From the NCBI GenBank assembly GCA_946539855.1, contig CAMNHV010000006.1, positions 1-64,000 of the forward strand: DNA of 64,000 bases, given 5' to 3'. A program made the position numbers and the translations under genes. Under the pieces are notes generated by a model. It saw nothing but the letters and a program-made list of their open reading frames with translations, had not been told where the DNA came from and searched no databases. Shown here one piece after another: positions 44,589-51,948 of the stretch (within the stretch, counting starts at the first letter, position 1; each line of letters begins with the position of its first letter). Origin of the DNA: CAG-791 sp002449595 (GTDB taxonomy: Bacteria > Bacillota > Clostridia > Lachnospirales > Lachnospiraceae).

Positions 44589-45522
44589 CAATGTAATTGA
44601 TGAGTTAAAGAAAGTCCTTCCGGAGGACCGCATTCTTCTGCAGGAGCCGATGCGCCTGCACTGCTCCTTCCGGACGGGCGGTCCTGCGGACCTGTTTCTC
44701 CGCGTCTCTTCCCGCGAGGAGCTCGAGGGCGTCCTCCGGATCCTGAGGCGGGCGCAGGTCCCGACGTATCTTCTCGGGCGGGGAACGAACGTCCTCGTTG
44801 CCGACGAGGGAATCCGCGGCGCCGTCGTCACGATGACGGACCGGATGGACCGGATCGAAGTGTCCGGGAACACGGTGACCGCGGAGGCGGGCGCACCGCT
44901 CTCGCGCATCGCCGCGGCCGCGAAGGATCACGGCCTCACCGGCCTTGAGTTCGCGGCGGGCATCCCGGGATCTCTTGGCGGCGCGATCCTCATGAACGCC
45001 GGCGCCTACGGCGGCGAGATGAAGCAGGTCGTCCGGGAAGTTACTATGCTGAAAAGCACTGCCGCCAGCGATCAAGGAAGCTCCGGCACGGAAGATACAG
45101 TCGTGACCATCCCCGGCGAGGAGATGGAATTCGGCTACCGCACGAGCCGCGTGAAGACAGAGGGCGGTATCGTCCTGAGCGCGACGTTTGCGCTTGAGGA
45201 GGGCGATCCGGCGGAGATCGCCGCGAAGATGGAAGACCTCGCCGCGAGGCGCAGGGACAAACAGCCGCTCGAATACCCGAGCGCGGGGAGCACCTTCAAG
45301 CGCCCGGAGGGAGACTTTGCGGGCCGCCTCATCGAGGAGGCGGGGCTAAGGGGCTTTTCCATAGGAGGAGCGCAGGTCTCGGAGAAGCACTGCGGCTTCG
45401 TCATCAACCGCGGCGGCGCGACGTCTGCGGACGTCATGGCCGTGATCGACGCCGTGCGCGCCCGCGTCTTTGAGACGTCGGGGCGGATGCTCGAGCGGGA
45501 AGTAATCTATCTTGGGATGTAG
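44572..45522 (+). CDS. murB: UDP-N-acetylenolpyruvoylglucosamine reductase
   Basis: 316 residues. FAD-binding segments GRGTNVLVADEGIRGAVV and GIPGSLGGAILMNAGAYGGEM, and the catalytic Ser in YPSAGSTFKRPEGDFAGRLIEEAGL. It reduces the enolpyruvyl group to give UDP-MurNAc for peptidoglycan. ATG 44572 and ATG 44581 are both in frame and both overlap hprK; neither has a strong ribosome-binding site, so translation is probably coupled and the start could be either. Position between hprK and rapZ is common in clostridia. Confidence 0.93.
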   Translation: MTKMNDNVIDELKKVLPEDRILLQEPMRLHCSFRTGGPADLFLRVSSREELEGVLRILRRAQVPTYLLGRGTNVLVADEGIRGAVVTMTDRMDRIEVSGNTVTAEAGAPLSRIAAAAKDHGLTGLEFAAGIPGSLGGAILMNAGAYGGEMKQVVREVTMLKSTAASDQGSSGTEDTVVTIPGEEMEFGYRTSRVKTEGGIVLSATFALEEGDPAEIAAKMEDLAARRRDKQPLEYPSAGSTFKRPEGDFAGRLIEEAGLRGFSIGGAQVSEKHCGFVINRGGATSADVMAVIDAVRARVFETSGRMLEREVIYLGM

Positions 45523-45606
45523 ACGGCACCACCGGTGCTGACGCACCGGGTACCGCCGCATTCGGCAAAACCACATTCGTGGATTTTGCCTCAGCGAGGA
45601 ATAAAC

Positions 45607-46458
45607 ATGAGATTTGTAGTCGTGACGGGAATGAGCGGCGGCGGCAAGGCCACCGCGATCCGGATGCTTGAGGACGAAGGCTATTACTGCGTTGACAACC
45701 TGCCGGTGCGGCTGATCGACAAGTTCACCGAGCTGATGTTCATGCCGGGGAGCGAGATCAGCAAGGTCGTGCTCGGCCTGGATGTGCGCGCCGACCAGCC
45801 CTTTGCCTACGTCGAGGACGTCCTCGCGAAGCTCCGTGAAAAGGGTTATCCATACGAGATCCTGTTCATGGACGCGAGCGACGAGACGCTGATCAAGCGC
45901 TACAAAGAGACGCGCAGGGCGCATCCCATGGCGCCGGACGGGCGCGTCGAGGACGGGATCCGCGCGGAGCGGGAAGTGCTCCGCGGCATCAAGGCGAACG
46001 CCGACTACGTGATCGACACGTCGCGGCTCCTCACGCGGGAGCTGAAGGAAGAACTCGTGAAGATCTTCCTCGAGAACCGTTCCTACAACTCGCTGATGAT
46101 CTCCGTGACGTCCTTCGGCTTCAAAAAGGGAATTCCGGTCGACGCGGACCTCGTGTTCGACGTGCGGTTCCTGCCGAATCCGTTCTATATTGATGAACTC
46201 AAGATGCTGACCGGCAACGATGCGCCGGTGCGGGACTACGTCATGAGCTTCGAGGAGTCCAAGGTTTTCATGGAGAAGCTCGAGGACATGATCCGGTTCC
46301 TGATCCCGAACTACGTGAAGGAAGGCAAGAACCAGCTGGTCATCGCGATCGGCTGCACGGGCGGGCAGCACCGGAGCGTCACGCTCGCGAACGAGCTCTA
46401 TGAGCGCTTAAAAGGCCAGGGCGAGTACGGCATCAAGATCTACCACAGGGATATCTGA
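45607..46458 (+). CDS. rapZ: RapZ/YvcJ-type nucleotide-binding protein
   Basis: 283 residues. The N-terminal P-loop reads VTGMSGGGKATAIRMLED; in most RapZ proteins the residue after Lys is Ser or Thr (GAGKS), so the Ala here is a variant that could weaken Mg-nucleotide binding. The C-terminal part has AIGCTGGQHRSVTLANEL, the conserved domain that binds RNA or metabolite in E. coli RapZ. In Bacillus the homologue YvcJ is a nucleotidase in the rapZ-yvcK-whiA-crh operon. Start at 45607 with AGGAAT; upstream in-frame codons contain a small hairpin and are not coding. Nine bases before whiA. Confidence 0.92.
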   Translation: MRFVVVTGMSGGGKATAIRMLEDEGYYCVDNLPVRLIDKFTELMFMPGSEISKVVLGLDVRADQPFAYVEDVLAKLREKGYPYEILFMDASDETLIKRYKETRRAHPMAPDGRVEDGIRAEREVLRGIKANADYVIDTSRLLTRELKEELVKIFLENRSYNSLMISVTSFGFKKGIPVDADLVFDVRFLPNPFYIDELKMLTGNDAPVRDYVMSFEESKVFMEKLEDMIRFLIPNYVKEGKNQLVIAIGCTGGQHRSVTLANELYERLKGQGEYGIKIYHRDI

Positions 46459-46466
46459 GGACAGGC

Positions 46467-47390
46467 ATGTCTTTTTCTTCTGAAGTCAAAAGCGAACTCA
46501 GCCGGATCATCCCGCGGGGAAAACACTGCAGGATCGCGTCGCTCGCCGCCATCCTCTCCTCAGTCGGCATCTGGGAGGAAGGCCCGGACGGCCTGCGTCT
46601 TTCCCTCGATACGGACAATCCGCAGCTGATTGGAAAATGCTTTACATTATTCGAAAAAACTACTAATATAAGTCTCAAATTGTCCCCGGAGCGGAATATG
46701 ACGCGTGTCCTGGCGAAAGAGGAGGACCTCCTTGCCGCCGCGGAGCTGCTTCAGATGACGGACGGGGACGGCAGAGTGCGGACAGCACGGAAGACGGGCG
46801 TCCCGGACGCCCTTCTTGCGAGAGCCTGCTGCAGGAGAAGCTATCTCAGGGATACGTTCCTGTGCATCGGATCCATGAGCGACCCGAGCCGGGAATACCA
46901 CCTGGAGTTCGACGCGCAGACCGGAGAACACGCGCAGCAGATCCGGCAGGCGATGGAAGACTGCGGAATCGGAAGCAGGATCATCCGCCGCAAGAAGTAC
47001 CACGTGGTCTACGTCAAAGACTCGACGGCGATCGTGACGCTGCTCACCATGATGGGCGCGCACGCGTCCCTCTTGGAAATGGAGAACTCCCGGATCCTCA
47101 AGGAGGTGCGCAACCAGGTCAACCGCCGCGTCAACTGCGAGACCGCGAACATCGGGAAGACCGTCAGCGCGGCGCAGCACCAGATCGAAGACATCCGCCT
47201 TCTGGAGGAGAAGGGCGTCCTTAAGGAACTGCCCGAGAAACTCCGCAAAGCTGCGGAACTGCGGCTGGAATATCCGGAAGCGGCGCTGCAGGAGCTCGGC
47301 GGCCTCATGGTACCGCCGGTCGGCAAGTCCGGCATGAACCACAGGCTCAGGAAACTGTCCGAACTGGCAGCAGGGTATCGAACCACGTAA
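46467..47390 (+). CDS. whiA: WhiA DNA-binding regulator
   Basis: 307 residues. The N-terminal part is a degenerate homing-endonuclease (LAGLIDADG-like) fold; the C-terminal helix-turn-helix region includes NRRVNCETANIGKTVSAAQHQIEDI and ends PPVGKSGMNHRLRKLSELA, highly diagnostic of WhiA. It controls division and chromosome-related genes in Gram-positive bacteria. Its position after rapZ is conserved, but the intervening yvcK/glmR gene of Bacillus is absent here. Forty bases separate it from the HPr-like gene. Confidence 0.95.
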   Translation: MSFSSEVKSELSRIIPRGKHCRIASLAAILSSVGIWEEGPDGLRLSLDTDNPQLIGKCFTLFEKTTNISLKLSPERNMTRVLAKEEDLLAAAELLQMTDGDGRVRTARKTGVPDALLARACCRRSYLRDTFLCIGSMSDPSREYHLEFDAQTGEHAQQIRQAMEDCGIGSRIIRRKKYHVVYVKDSTAIVTLLTMMGAHASLLEMENSRILKEVRNQVNRRVNCETANIGKTVSAAQHQIEDIRLLEEKGVLKELPEKLRKAAELRLEYPEAALQELGGLMVPPVGKSGMNHRLRKLSELAAGYRTT

Positions 47391-47430
47391 GGCCCGTTCG
47401 TCTACCGGAAGTATCGAAGAGGAGTATATT

Positions 47431-47685
47431 ATGACAAGAAAATCGATTCAGATCACACGGCAGGGCGGTCTGGAAGCCAGGTCCACCGCAGAACTTGTAC
47501 AAGTGGCGGTCAAATTTGAAAGCCGCGTCTACATCGAGGCAGGCACGAAAAAAGTGAATGCGAAGAGCATCATGGGTATGATGTCTCTGGAGCTTGAGCA
47601 CGGCGATGTCATTGTCGTATCGGCGGACGGACAGGACGAGGAGCAGGCGATCCGGGAGATCGAGCGCTTCCTCATCGGTGCGTGA
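47431..47685 (+). CDS. Crh-like HPr paralogue: Glu in place of His 15, Ser 46 kept
   Basis: 84 residues, full HPr fold length. In HPr the active site is GLHARPA with His 15; here it reads GGLEARSTAELV, with Glu exactly at position 15, Arg 17 kept and Pro 18 changed to Ser. It therefore cannot take phosphate from enzyme I at a histidine. The second site AKSIMGMMSL has Ser exactly at 46, the HprK target. This is the pattern of Bacillus Crh (Gln 15, Ser 46), and the position after rapZ-whiA matches that of crh. Expected role: HprK-dependent corepressor with CcpA rather than sugar transport. GAAGAGGAG precedes the ATG. Confidence 0.85.
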   Translation: MTRKSIQITRQGGLEARSTAELVQVAVKFESRVYIEAGTKKVNAKSIMGMMSLELEHGDVIVVSADGQDEEQAIREIERFLIGA

Positions 47686-47713
47686 AGAACCAGCACACAC
47701 GAAGAAAAAAAGG

Positions 47714-47748
47714 AACGGCGTCCCGGGGATCCGGGACGCCGTCTTTCT
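47714..47748 (+). terminator. Terminator of the hprK-murB-rapZ-whiA-Crh-like run
   Basis: ACGGCGTCCCGG and CCGGGACGCCGT form a near-perfect stem around GAT, followed by CTTTCTT. Confidence 0.85.
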
Positions 47749-47908
47749 TAAAGGGAGGATGCCAGGCGGCGTATTGGCTTACGTCCCTGGCACATTATGA
47801 AAAAGTTTGTAGGCTGCTGTCTATCTTTTATGGTTTTAGTATAGTAGTTAAACGTGTCTAAAAAATGCGGACGGATTGAAGATTCGTTAAATAAAATATG
47901 AACGGAAT

Positions 47909-48790
47909 ATGAACACGATCTGCTTTGTATTATATGATACGACCGGTCCGGAAGCCGCTGAAACAGCGGAAAATCTGCGCAAAGAGACCGGAGAGGCGTG
48001 GGATGTGACCGCGGTTTCGGTGAGCGATTTCCTTCTAAAAATGAACGGAAATGATGAACATCCGTCGGATGGCGACAGCGCAAATGAACGGCCGGGAAAA
48101 GACATGTTCCCGGCGGAAACGCTTTTCCTCACTGATTGTGACAGCGCGATCCGCACATTAAAAGAAAAGGGGCTTCCTGTCTGCGGCTACGCGCACGCGG
48201 GCAGCCGGGCGAGAGGCGAGCATTTAAAAGGCGTGGATTATATTGTAGAAGAACCCGCCATGATCCCCGCCGATTCCTATCAGAAGATCTACGAGCGGGC
48301 GGCCGGCCTGCCCTGGACGATCCTCGAGACGAAGCGGTGCGTCGTGCGGGAGCTCACGCCGGAGGACGCGGAGGCGGTGCTCGCGCTCTATGACAGCGAG
48401 GCACGCCGGTTCCTGGAGGCGCCGCAGGACGATCCCGCGCAGGAGCGGGAAATCCTCGAGGCCTACGCGCAGAAGGTCTACCGCCTGTACGGCTACGGGA
48501 CGTGGGGAATCTTTTCCAAAGAAAATGGCCAGCTCATCGGGCGGGCGGGCTTCGAGCCCTACACCGGCGACGATGACGCCATGCACTTCGGCTACCTGAT
48601 CCACCGTGACTGGCGCGGGCAGGGCTACGCCTTTGAGGCCTGCGCGGCGATCCTCCGCTACGGCAAAGAAGCGCTTGGATTTGAGAAGATCACGGCCGAG
48701 ACCGCGAAGGAGAATAAAGCATCCGCGGCTCTCCTGAAAAAGCTCGGGTTCGAGCTGCGAGAGTGTGATAGAATAATAGCCAGTTTATGA
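47909..48790 (+). CDS. GNAT acetyltransferase with N-terminal HAD-like partial domain
   Basis: 293 residues. Residues ~130-290 are a RimJ/RimL-type GNAT domain with the acetyl-CoA loop RDWRGQGYAFEA and NKASAALLKKLGFE. Residues ~1-120 look like the C-terminal part of a HAD-phosphatase fold (ETLFLTDCDSAIRTLKEKGLPVCGYAHAG, GVDYIVEEP) but without the DxDx(T/V) nucleophile motif, so it is not expected to be a phosphatase; the segment is seen in other Lachnospiraceae acetyltransferases. The acceptor is unknown. Start at 47909 has a weak ribosome-binding site. Confidence 0.78.
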   Translation: MNTICFVLYDTTGPEAAETAENLRKETGEAWDVTAVSVSDFLLKMNGNDEHPSDGDSANERPGKDMFPAETLFLTDCDSAIRTLKEKGLPVCGYAHAGSRARGEHLKGVDYIVEEPAMIPADSYQKIYERAAGLPWTILETKRCVVRELTPEDAEAVLALYDSEARRFLEAPQDDPAQEREILEAYAQKVYRLYGYGTWGIFSKENGQLIGRAGFEPYTGDDDAMHFGYLIHRDWRGQGYAFEACAAILRYGKEALGFEKITAETAKENKASAALLKKLGFELRECDRIIASL

Positions 48791-48835
48791 TGATAATGGC
48801 GCAGGCGTAGGAGCCGTGCGGCAGAGAGGAGCGTT

Positions 48836-50023
48836 ATGATCAACCAGCATTATCTTTCCATGTTAGGCAACAAGTCAGTCATCCGCGAACTGTCCGAGTA
48901 CGCGACGGCACGGGGAAAAGAGATCGGCTACGAGAACGTCTTCGACTACAGTCTCGGCAATCCGTCCGTTCCTGCACCGGAGGTTTACAAGGAGACGGCG
49001 ATCAGGCTCCTTGCGGAGAGCGACCCGATGAAGCTGCACGGGTACAGCCCGAGCACGGGACATCCGGAAGCCAAGGCGAAAGTCGCGGCTGCCCTCAGCA
49101 GGAGATACGGCATCGATTACAAAGCCTGCCACATCTTCCCGACGGCGGGAGCGGCCGGCGCGATCGCGCACGCGGTCCGCGCGGTGACGACGCCCGGAGA
49201 TGAGGTCATCGTCTTCGCGCCGTTCTTCCCGGAATACATTCCTTATATCAACGACACCGGCGCGCAGATCAAGATCGTCCCTGCGCATTTCCCGGATTTC
49301 CAGATCAACTTCGAGGCGTTTGAGGAGATGCTCAGCGAGAAGGTCGCGGCCGTCCTCATCAACTCCCCGAACAACCCGAGCGGCGTTGTTTATACGGAAG
49401 AGACGCTGCTAAGACTCGCGGACATCCTCCGGGAGCGCAGCGCGGCGTACGGCCACAACATCTTCCTGATCTCGGACGAGCCTTACCGCGAGATCGTCTT
49501 CGACGGCAAGAAGGTCCCTTACACGGCGAAGTTCTACGATCACACCCTGACCTGCTACTCCTACTCGAAGTCGCAGTCGGTCCCCGGCGAGCGTATCGGC
49601 TATATCGCCGTCAACCCCGCCGCTGAGGAAGCGGACAAGCTGGACGCGGTGTTCGCGCAGATCTCCCGCGGCATCGGCCACAACTGCCCGACGTCGATCG
49701 TGACCCAGGTCATGGGAGAGATCCCGGACGCGACCTCCGACCTCTCGGTCTACGAGACGAACATGAACCTGCTCTATGACGCGCTGACAGAGCTCGGCTT
49801 CACGGTGAACCGCCCGGACGGCACCTTCTACATCTTCCCGAAGGCGCTAGAGGACGACGCGGTCGCGTTCTGCAGAAAAGCGATGAAGTACGACCTCATC
49901 CTGGTTCCGGCCAACGGGTTCTACGCGCCGGGCTATTTCCGGATCGCGTTCTGCACGGACACGGAGAAGGTGAAGAGGTCCCTGCCGGTATTTAAAAAGT
50001 TTGTAGAAGCGGAATACAGATAA
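48836..50023 (+). CDS. PLP-dependent aminotransferase, class I/II
   Basis: 395 residues, fold type I. NSPNNPSGVVYT is the hallmark Asn-Pro loop; ISDEPYREIVFDG carries the Asp that binds the pyridine nitrogen; the Schiff-base Lys is in YSYSKSQSVPGERIGY; the C-terminal Arg is in GYFRIAF. It moves amino groups between an amino acid and a 2-oxo acid in the cytoplasm; aspartate or aromatic substrates are typical of the group but not provable. GCAGAGAGGAGC supports the start. It lies 45 bases after the GNAT gene and 62 before uppP. Confidence 0.88.
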   Translation: MINQHYLSMLGNKSVIRELSEYATARGKEIGYENVFDYSLGNPSVPAPEVYKETAIRLLAESDPMKLHGYSPSTGHPEAKAKVAAALSRRYGIDYKACHIFPTAGAAGAIAHAVRAVTTPGDEVIVFAPFFPEYIPYINDTGAQIKIVPAHFPDFQINFEAFEEMLSEKVAAVLINSPNNPSGVVYTEETLLRLADILRERSAAYGHNIFLISDEPYREIVFDGKKVPYTAKFYDHTLTCYSYSKSQSVPGERIGYIAVNPAAEEADKLDAVFAQISRGIGHNCPTSIVTQVMGEIPDATSDLSVYETNMNLLYDALTELGFTVNRPDGTFYIFPKALEDDAVAFCRKAMKYDLILVPANGFYAPGYFRIAFCTDTEKVKRSLPVFKKFVEAEYR

Positions 50024-50084
50024 GACAGCCGCGCGGGCTGATGAAACGCGTGCGGTCCCGGCAGGAGCCGGAAGGAAGGAACGG

Positions 50085-50963
50085 ATGGAAATACTGAAAG
50101 CGATACTGTTCGGCGTTGTAGAGGGAATCACGGAGTGGCTCCCCATCAGCAGCACGGGGCACATGATCCTGCTGAATGAATTTGTGAAGATGAACGTCTC
50201 CGAGGAATTCTGGAACGTCTTCCTTGTCGTCATTCAGCTCGGCGCGATCCTTGCGGTCGTCCTCTTATACTGGAAGACGATCTGGCCGCTGGAGACCGTC
50301 CGCTCAAACGGCGGGACGAAGATCGTCTGGAAGCCGGAGACCCTGAATCTCTGGGGAAAAGTGATCGTCGCCTGCATCCCGGCTGCCATCGTCGGCATAC
50401 TTCTGGATGACTGGCTCGACGAGCACTTCTTCAACTGGAAGTGCGTCTCGCTCATGCTGATCCTGGTCGGTATCTGCTTCCTTATCATAGAGACCCTGCA
50501 GCAGTGGCAGAAGCCGGTGGTGACAAGGCTCTCCGACATCACGTACAAGGACGCCCTGATCATCGGCATCTTCCAGCTGATCGCGGCGGTCTTCCCCGGC
50601 ACGTCCCGTTCCGGCGCGACGATCCTCGGCGGCCTCATCATCGGGATCTCCCGGACGGCCGCGTCGCGGTTCACCTTCATTCTCGCGATTCCCGTGATGG
50701 CGGGCGCAAGCCTTTTGAAGCTCATTAAGAACGGTATGAACTTCACCGGGACGGAGTGGGTGATCCTGCTCGTCGGCATGTTCGTCGCCTTCGTGGTCTC
50801 CATGCTGGTCATCGGGATGCTGATGAACTACATCCGCCGCCACAACTTCAAGGTGTTCGGCTGGTACCGCATCATCCTCGGCATCATCGTCGTCGTGTTC
50901 TTCCTCTCGAAGGATCTCGGCAAGGCTGCGGCGATGACTGCGACGGTGTCGATGCTGCCTTAG
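50085..50963 (+). CDS. uppP: Undecaprenyl-diphosphatase
   Basis: 292 residues with about eight membrane helices. Both BacA/UppP motifs are present: EGITEWLPISSTGHMIL near the N terminus and FPGTSRSGATI around residue 165, containing the catalytic Glu, Ser and Arg residues. It recycles undecaprenyl diphosphate to the monophosphate carrier for peptidoglycan precursors, and overproduction gives bacitracin resistance. Ribosome-binding site GGAAGGAACGG. Confidence 0.94.
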   Translation: MEILKAILFGVVEGITEWLPISSTGHMILLNEFVKMNVSEEFWNVFLVVIQLGAILAVVLLYWKTIWPLETVRSNGGTKIVWKPETLNLWGKVIVACIPAAIVGILLDDWLDEHFFNWKCVSLMLILVGICFLIIETLQQWQKPVVTRLSDITYKDALIIGIFQLIAAVFPGTSRSGATILGGLIIGISRTAASRFTFILAIPVMAGASLLKLIKNGMNFTGTEWVILLVGMFVAFVVSMLVIGMLMNYIRRHNFKVFGWYRIILGIIVVVFFLSKDLGKAAAMTATVSMLP

Positions 50964-51039
50964 AACACGGTTTCCGGCGAATATTTGAAAATTGTGTAAA
51001 AATTAAAACAATTCCACGTAAATATCCTGTACCGCTCGG

Positions 51040-51068
51040 TTGACAGCCAAAATCTTTTGTGCTATTTT
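51040..51068 (+). promoter_or_regulatory. Promoter of the histone H1-like gene
   Basis: TTGACA (51040-51045), 17-base spacer, TATTTT (51063-51068); ~105-base leader before ATG 51180. The two hexamers and the spacing are identical to those of the hrcA promoter 757 bases downstream. Confidence 0.65.
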
Positions 51069-51179
51069 GTACAACGATCTTTGGAAGCAATGCACAAAAC
51101 CCAGATTTTATCGAGCTTTCGGCACCAAAGAGGGTATGTGTTATCATTTTTCGTCATTCGAGTGGAAAGGAGACTCAAA

Positions 51180-51734
51180 ATGGCTGATGCTAAGAAACCT
51201 GTCGCTACTGTCAAGACACAGACACTGAAGAAAGAAGACACCAAGGCCGCGAAGGCTCCTGCGAAGAAGGCTGAGCCCGTGAAGAAGGCCGTCACCTCGG
51301 CTGTGAAGAAGACCGTCGAGAAGAAGGCTGAGACCGCTGTGAAGAAGACCGTTGCCAAGAAGGCCGTCGAGGCTGTCGCTGCTGTCAAGGCAGTTGAGGC
51401 TGTCGCTGAAGTCAAGGCTGCGAAGGCCGTCGCTGAGGTCAAGGAAGTCGCGAAGAAGGCTGAGCCTGCTAAGAAGGCAGCTCCCGCGAAGAAGGCAGCT
51501 CCCGCGAAGAAGGCTGCTCCTGCGAAGGCAGAGGTCAAGGCTGAGATCACGGTCCAGTATCAGGACAGAGAGTGGAACACTGAGGATCTGCTGCAGTCCG
51601 CGAAGGACGTTTGGGTCTATGATATGAAGAAAGATGCCGCTGACTTCAAGAGCGTCGCTCTGTATGTGAAGCCCGAAGAAGCTCGCGTTTACTTCATCGT
51701 CAACGGCACGGAGAGCGGAAGCTTCGTCCTGTAA
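51180..51734 (+). CDS. Lys/Ala-rich histone H1-like protein with DUF6465-type C-terminal domain
   Basis: 184 residues. Residues ~1-120 are low complexity, built from KKA, AKK, APAKKA and AVKA units, strongly basic, as in histone H1-like nucleoid proteins and mycobacterial HupB tails. The last ~60 residues (EITVQYQDREWNTEDLLQSAKDVWVYDMKKD, ALYVKPEEARVYFIVNG) form a compact, neutral domain shared by many Lachnospiraceae proteins of unknown function. I expect DNA or RNA binding by the tail, but this is inferred from composition only. I chose ATG 51180, with GGAAAGGAG ten bases upstream; the frame is open further upstream but has no basic repeats there. Strong promoter and terminator. Confidence 0.82.
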   Translation: MADAKKPVATVKTQTLKKEDTKAAKAPAKKAEPVKKAVTSAVKKTVEKKAETAVKKTVAKKAVEAVAAVKAVEAVAEVKAAKAVAEVKEVAKKAEPAKKAAPAKKAAPAKKAAPAKAEVKAEITVQYQDREWNTEDLLQSAKDVWVYDMKKDAADFKSVALYVKPEEARVYFIVNGTESGSFVL

Positions 51735-51784
51735 GAAGCCGGGGACATCGTCCTGATTCTTCATAATTTATTTATAAATAATCG

Positions 51785-51827
51785 GCACGCGTCTTGTTGA
51801 CATCAAATAAGGCGCGTGCTATTTTAT
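51785..51827 (+). terminator. Terminator of the histone-like gene, overlapping the hrcA promoter
   Basis: GCACGCGTCTT and AAGGCGCGTGC form an 11-bp stem (one G-T pair) with a 13-base loop, then TATTTTATT. The -35 of the hrcA promoter lies in the loop region and its -10 in the T-rich tail. Confidence 0.7.
51797..51825 (+). promoter_or_regulatory. Promoter of the hrcA-grpE-dnaK operon
   Basis: TTGACA (51797-51802), 17-base spacer, TATTTT (51820-51825). The start site would be near 51832, placing the CIRCE operator in the first transcribed bases, the usual HrcA arrangement. Confidence 0.75.
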
Positions 51828-51840
51828 TACACGTAAGATA

Positions 51841-51867
51841 TTAGCACTCGAATGAAATGAGTGCTAA
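51841..51867 (+). promoter_or_regulatory. CIRCE operator (HrcA binding site)
   Basis: TTAGCACTC-N9-GAGTGCTAA, a perfect match to the consensus CIRCE inverted repeat. HrcA binds it and represses the operon until heat stress titrates GroE. It lies 81 bases before hrcA and is the only copy I saw in the window. Confidence 0.97.
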
Positions 51868-51948
51868 TAACCGCAAAGAGAGGGAAACGGCAGGAAACCC
51901 CGGGGGCTTTCAGAAGTGCCCGGGCTGTCTTAGGAAGGAGAGCGCCGG

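Noticed and set aside
47431..47685. Ordinary HPr (ptsH)
   Set aside because: Position 15 is Glu, so it cannot accept phosphate from enzyme I at a histidine; calling it ptsH would mislead.
51240..51530. Short tandem repeats that might be a CRISPR or satellite array
   Set aside because: The repeats are in-frame Lys/Ala codons of a coding sequence with irregular unit length and no spacers.
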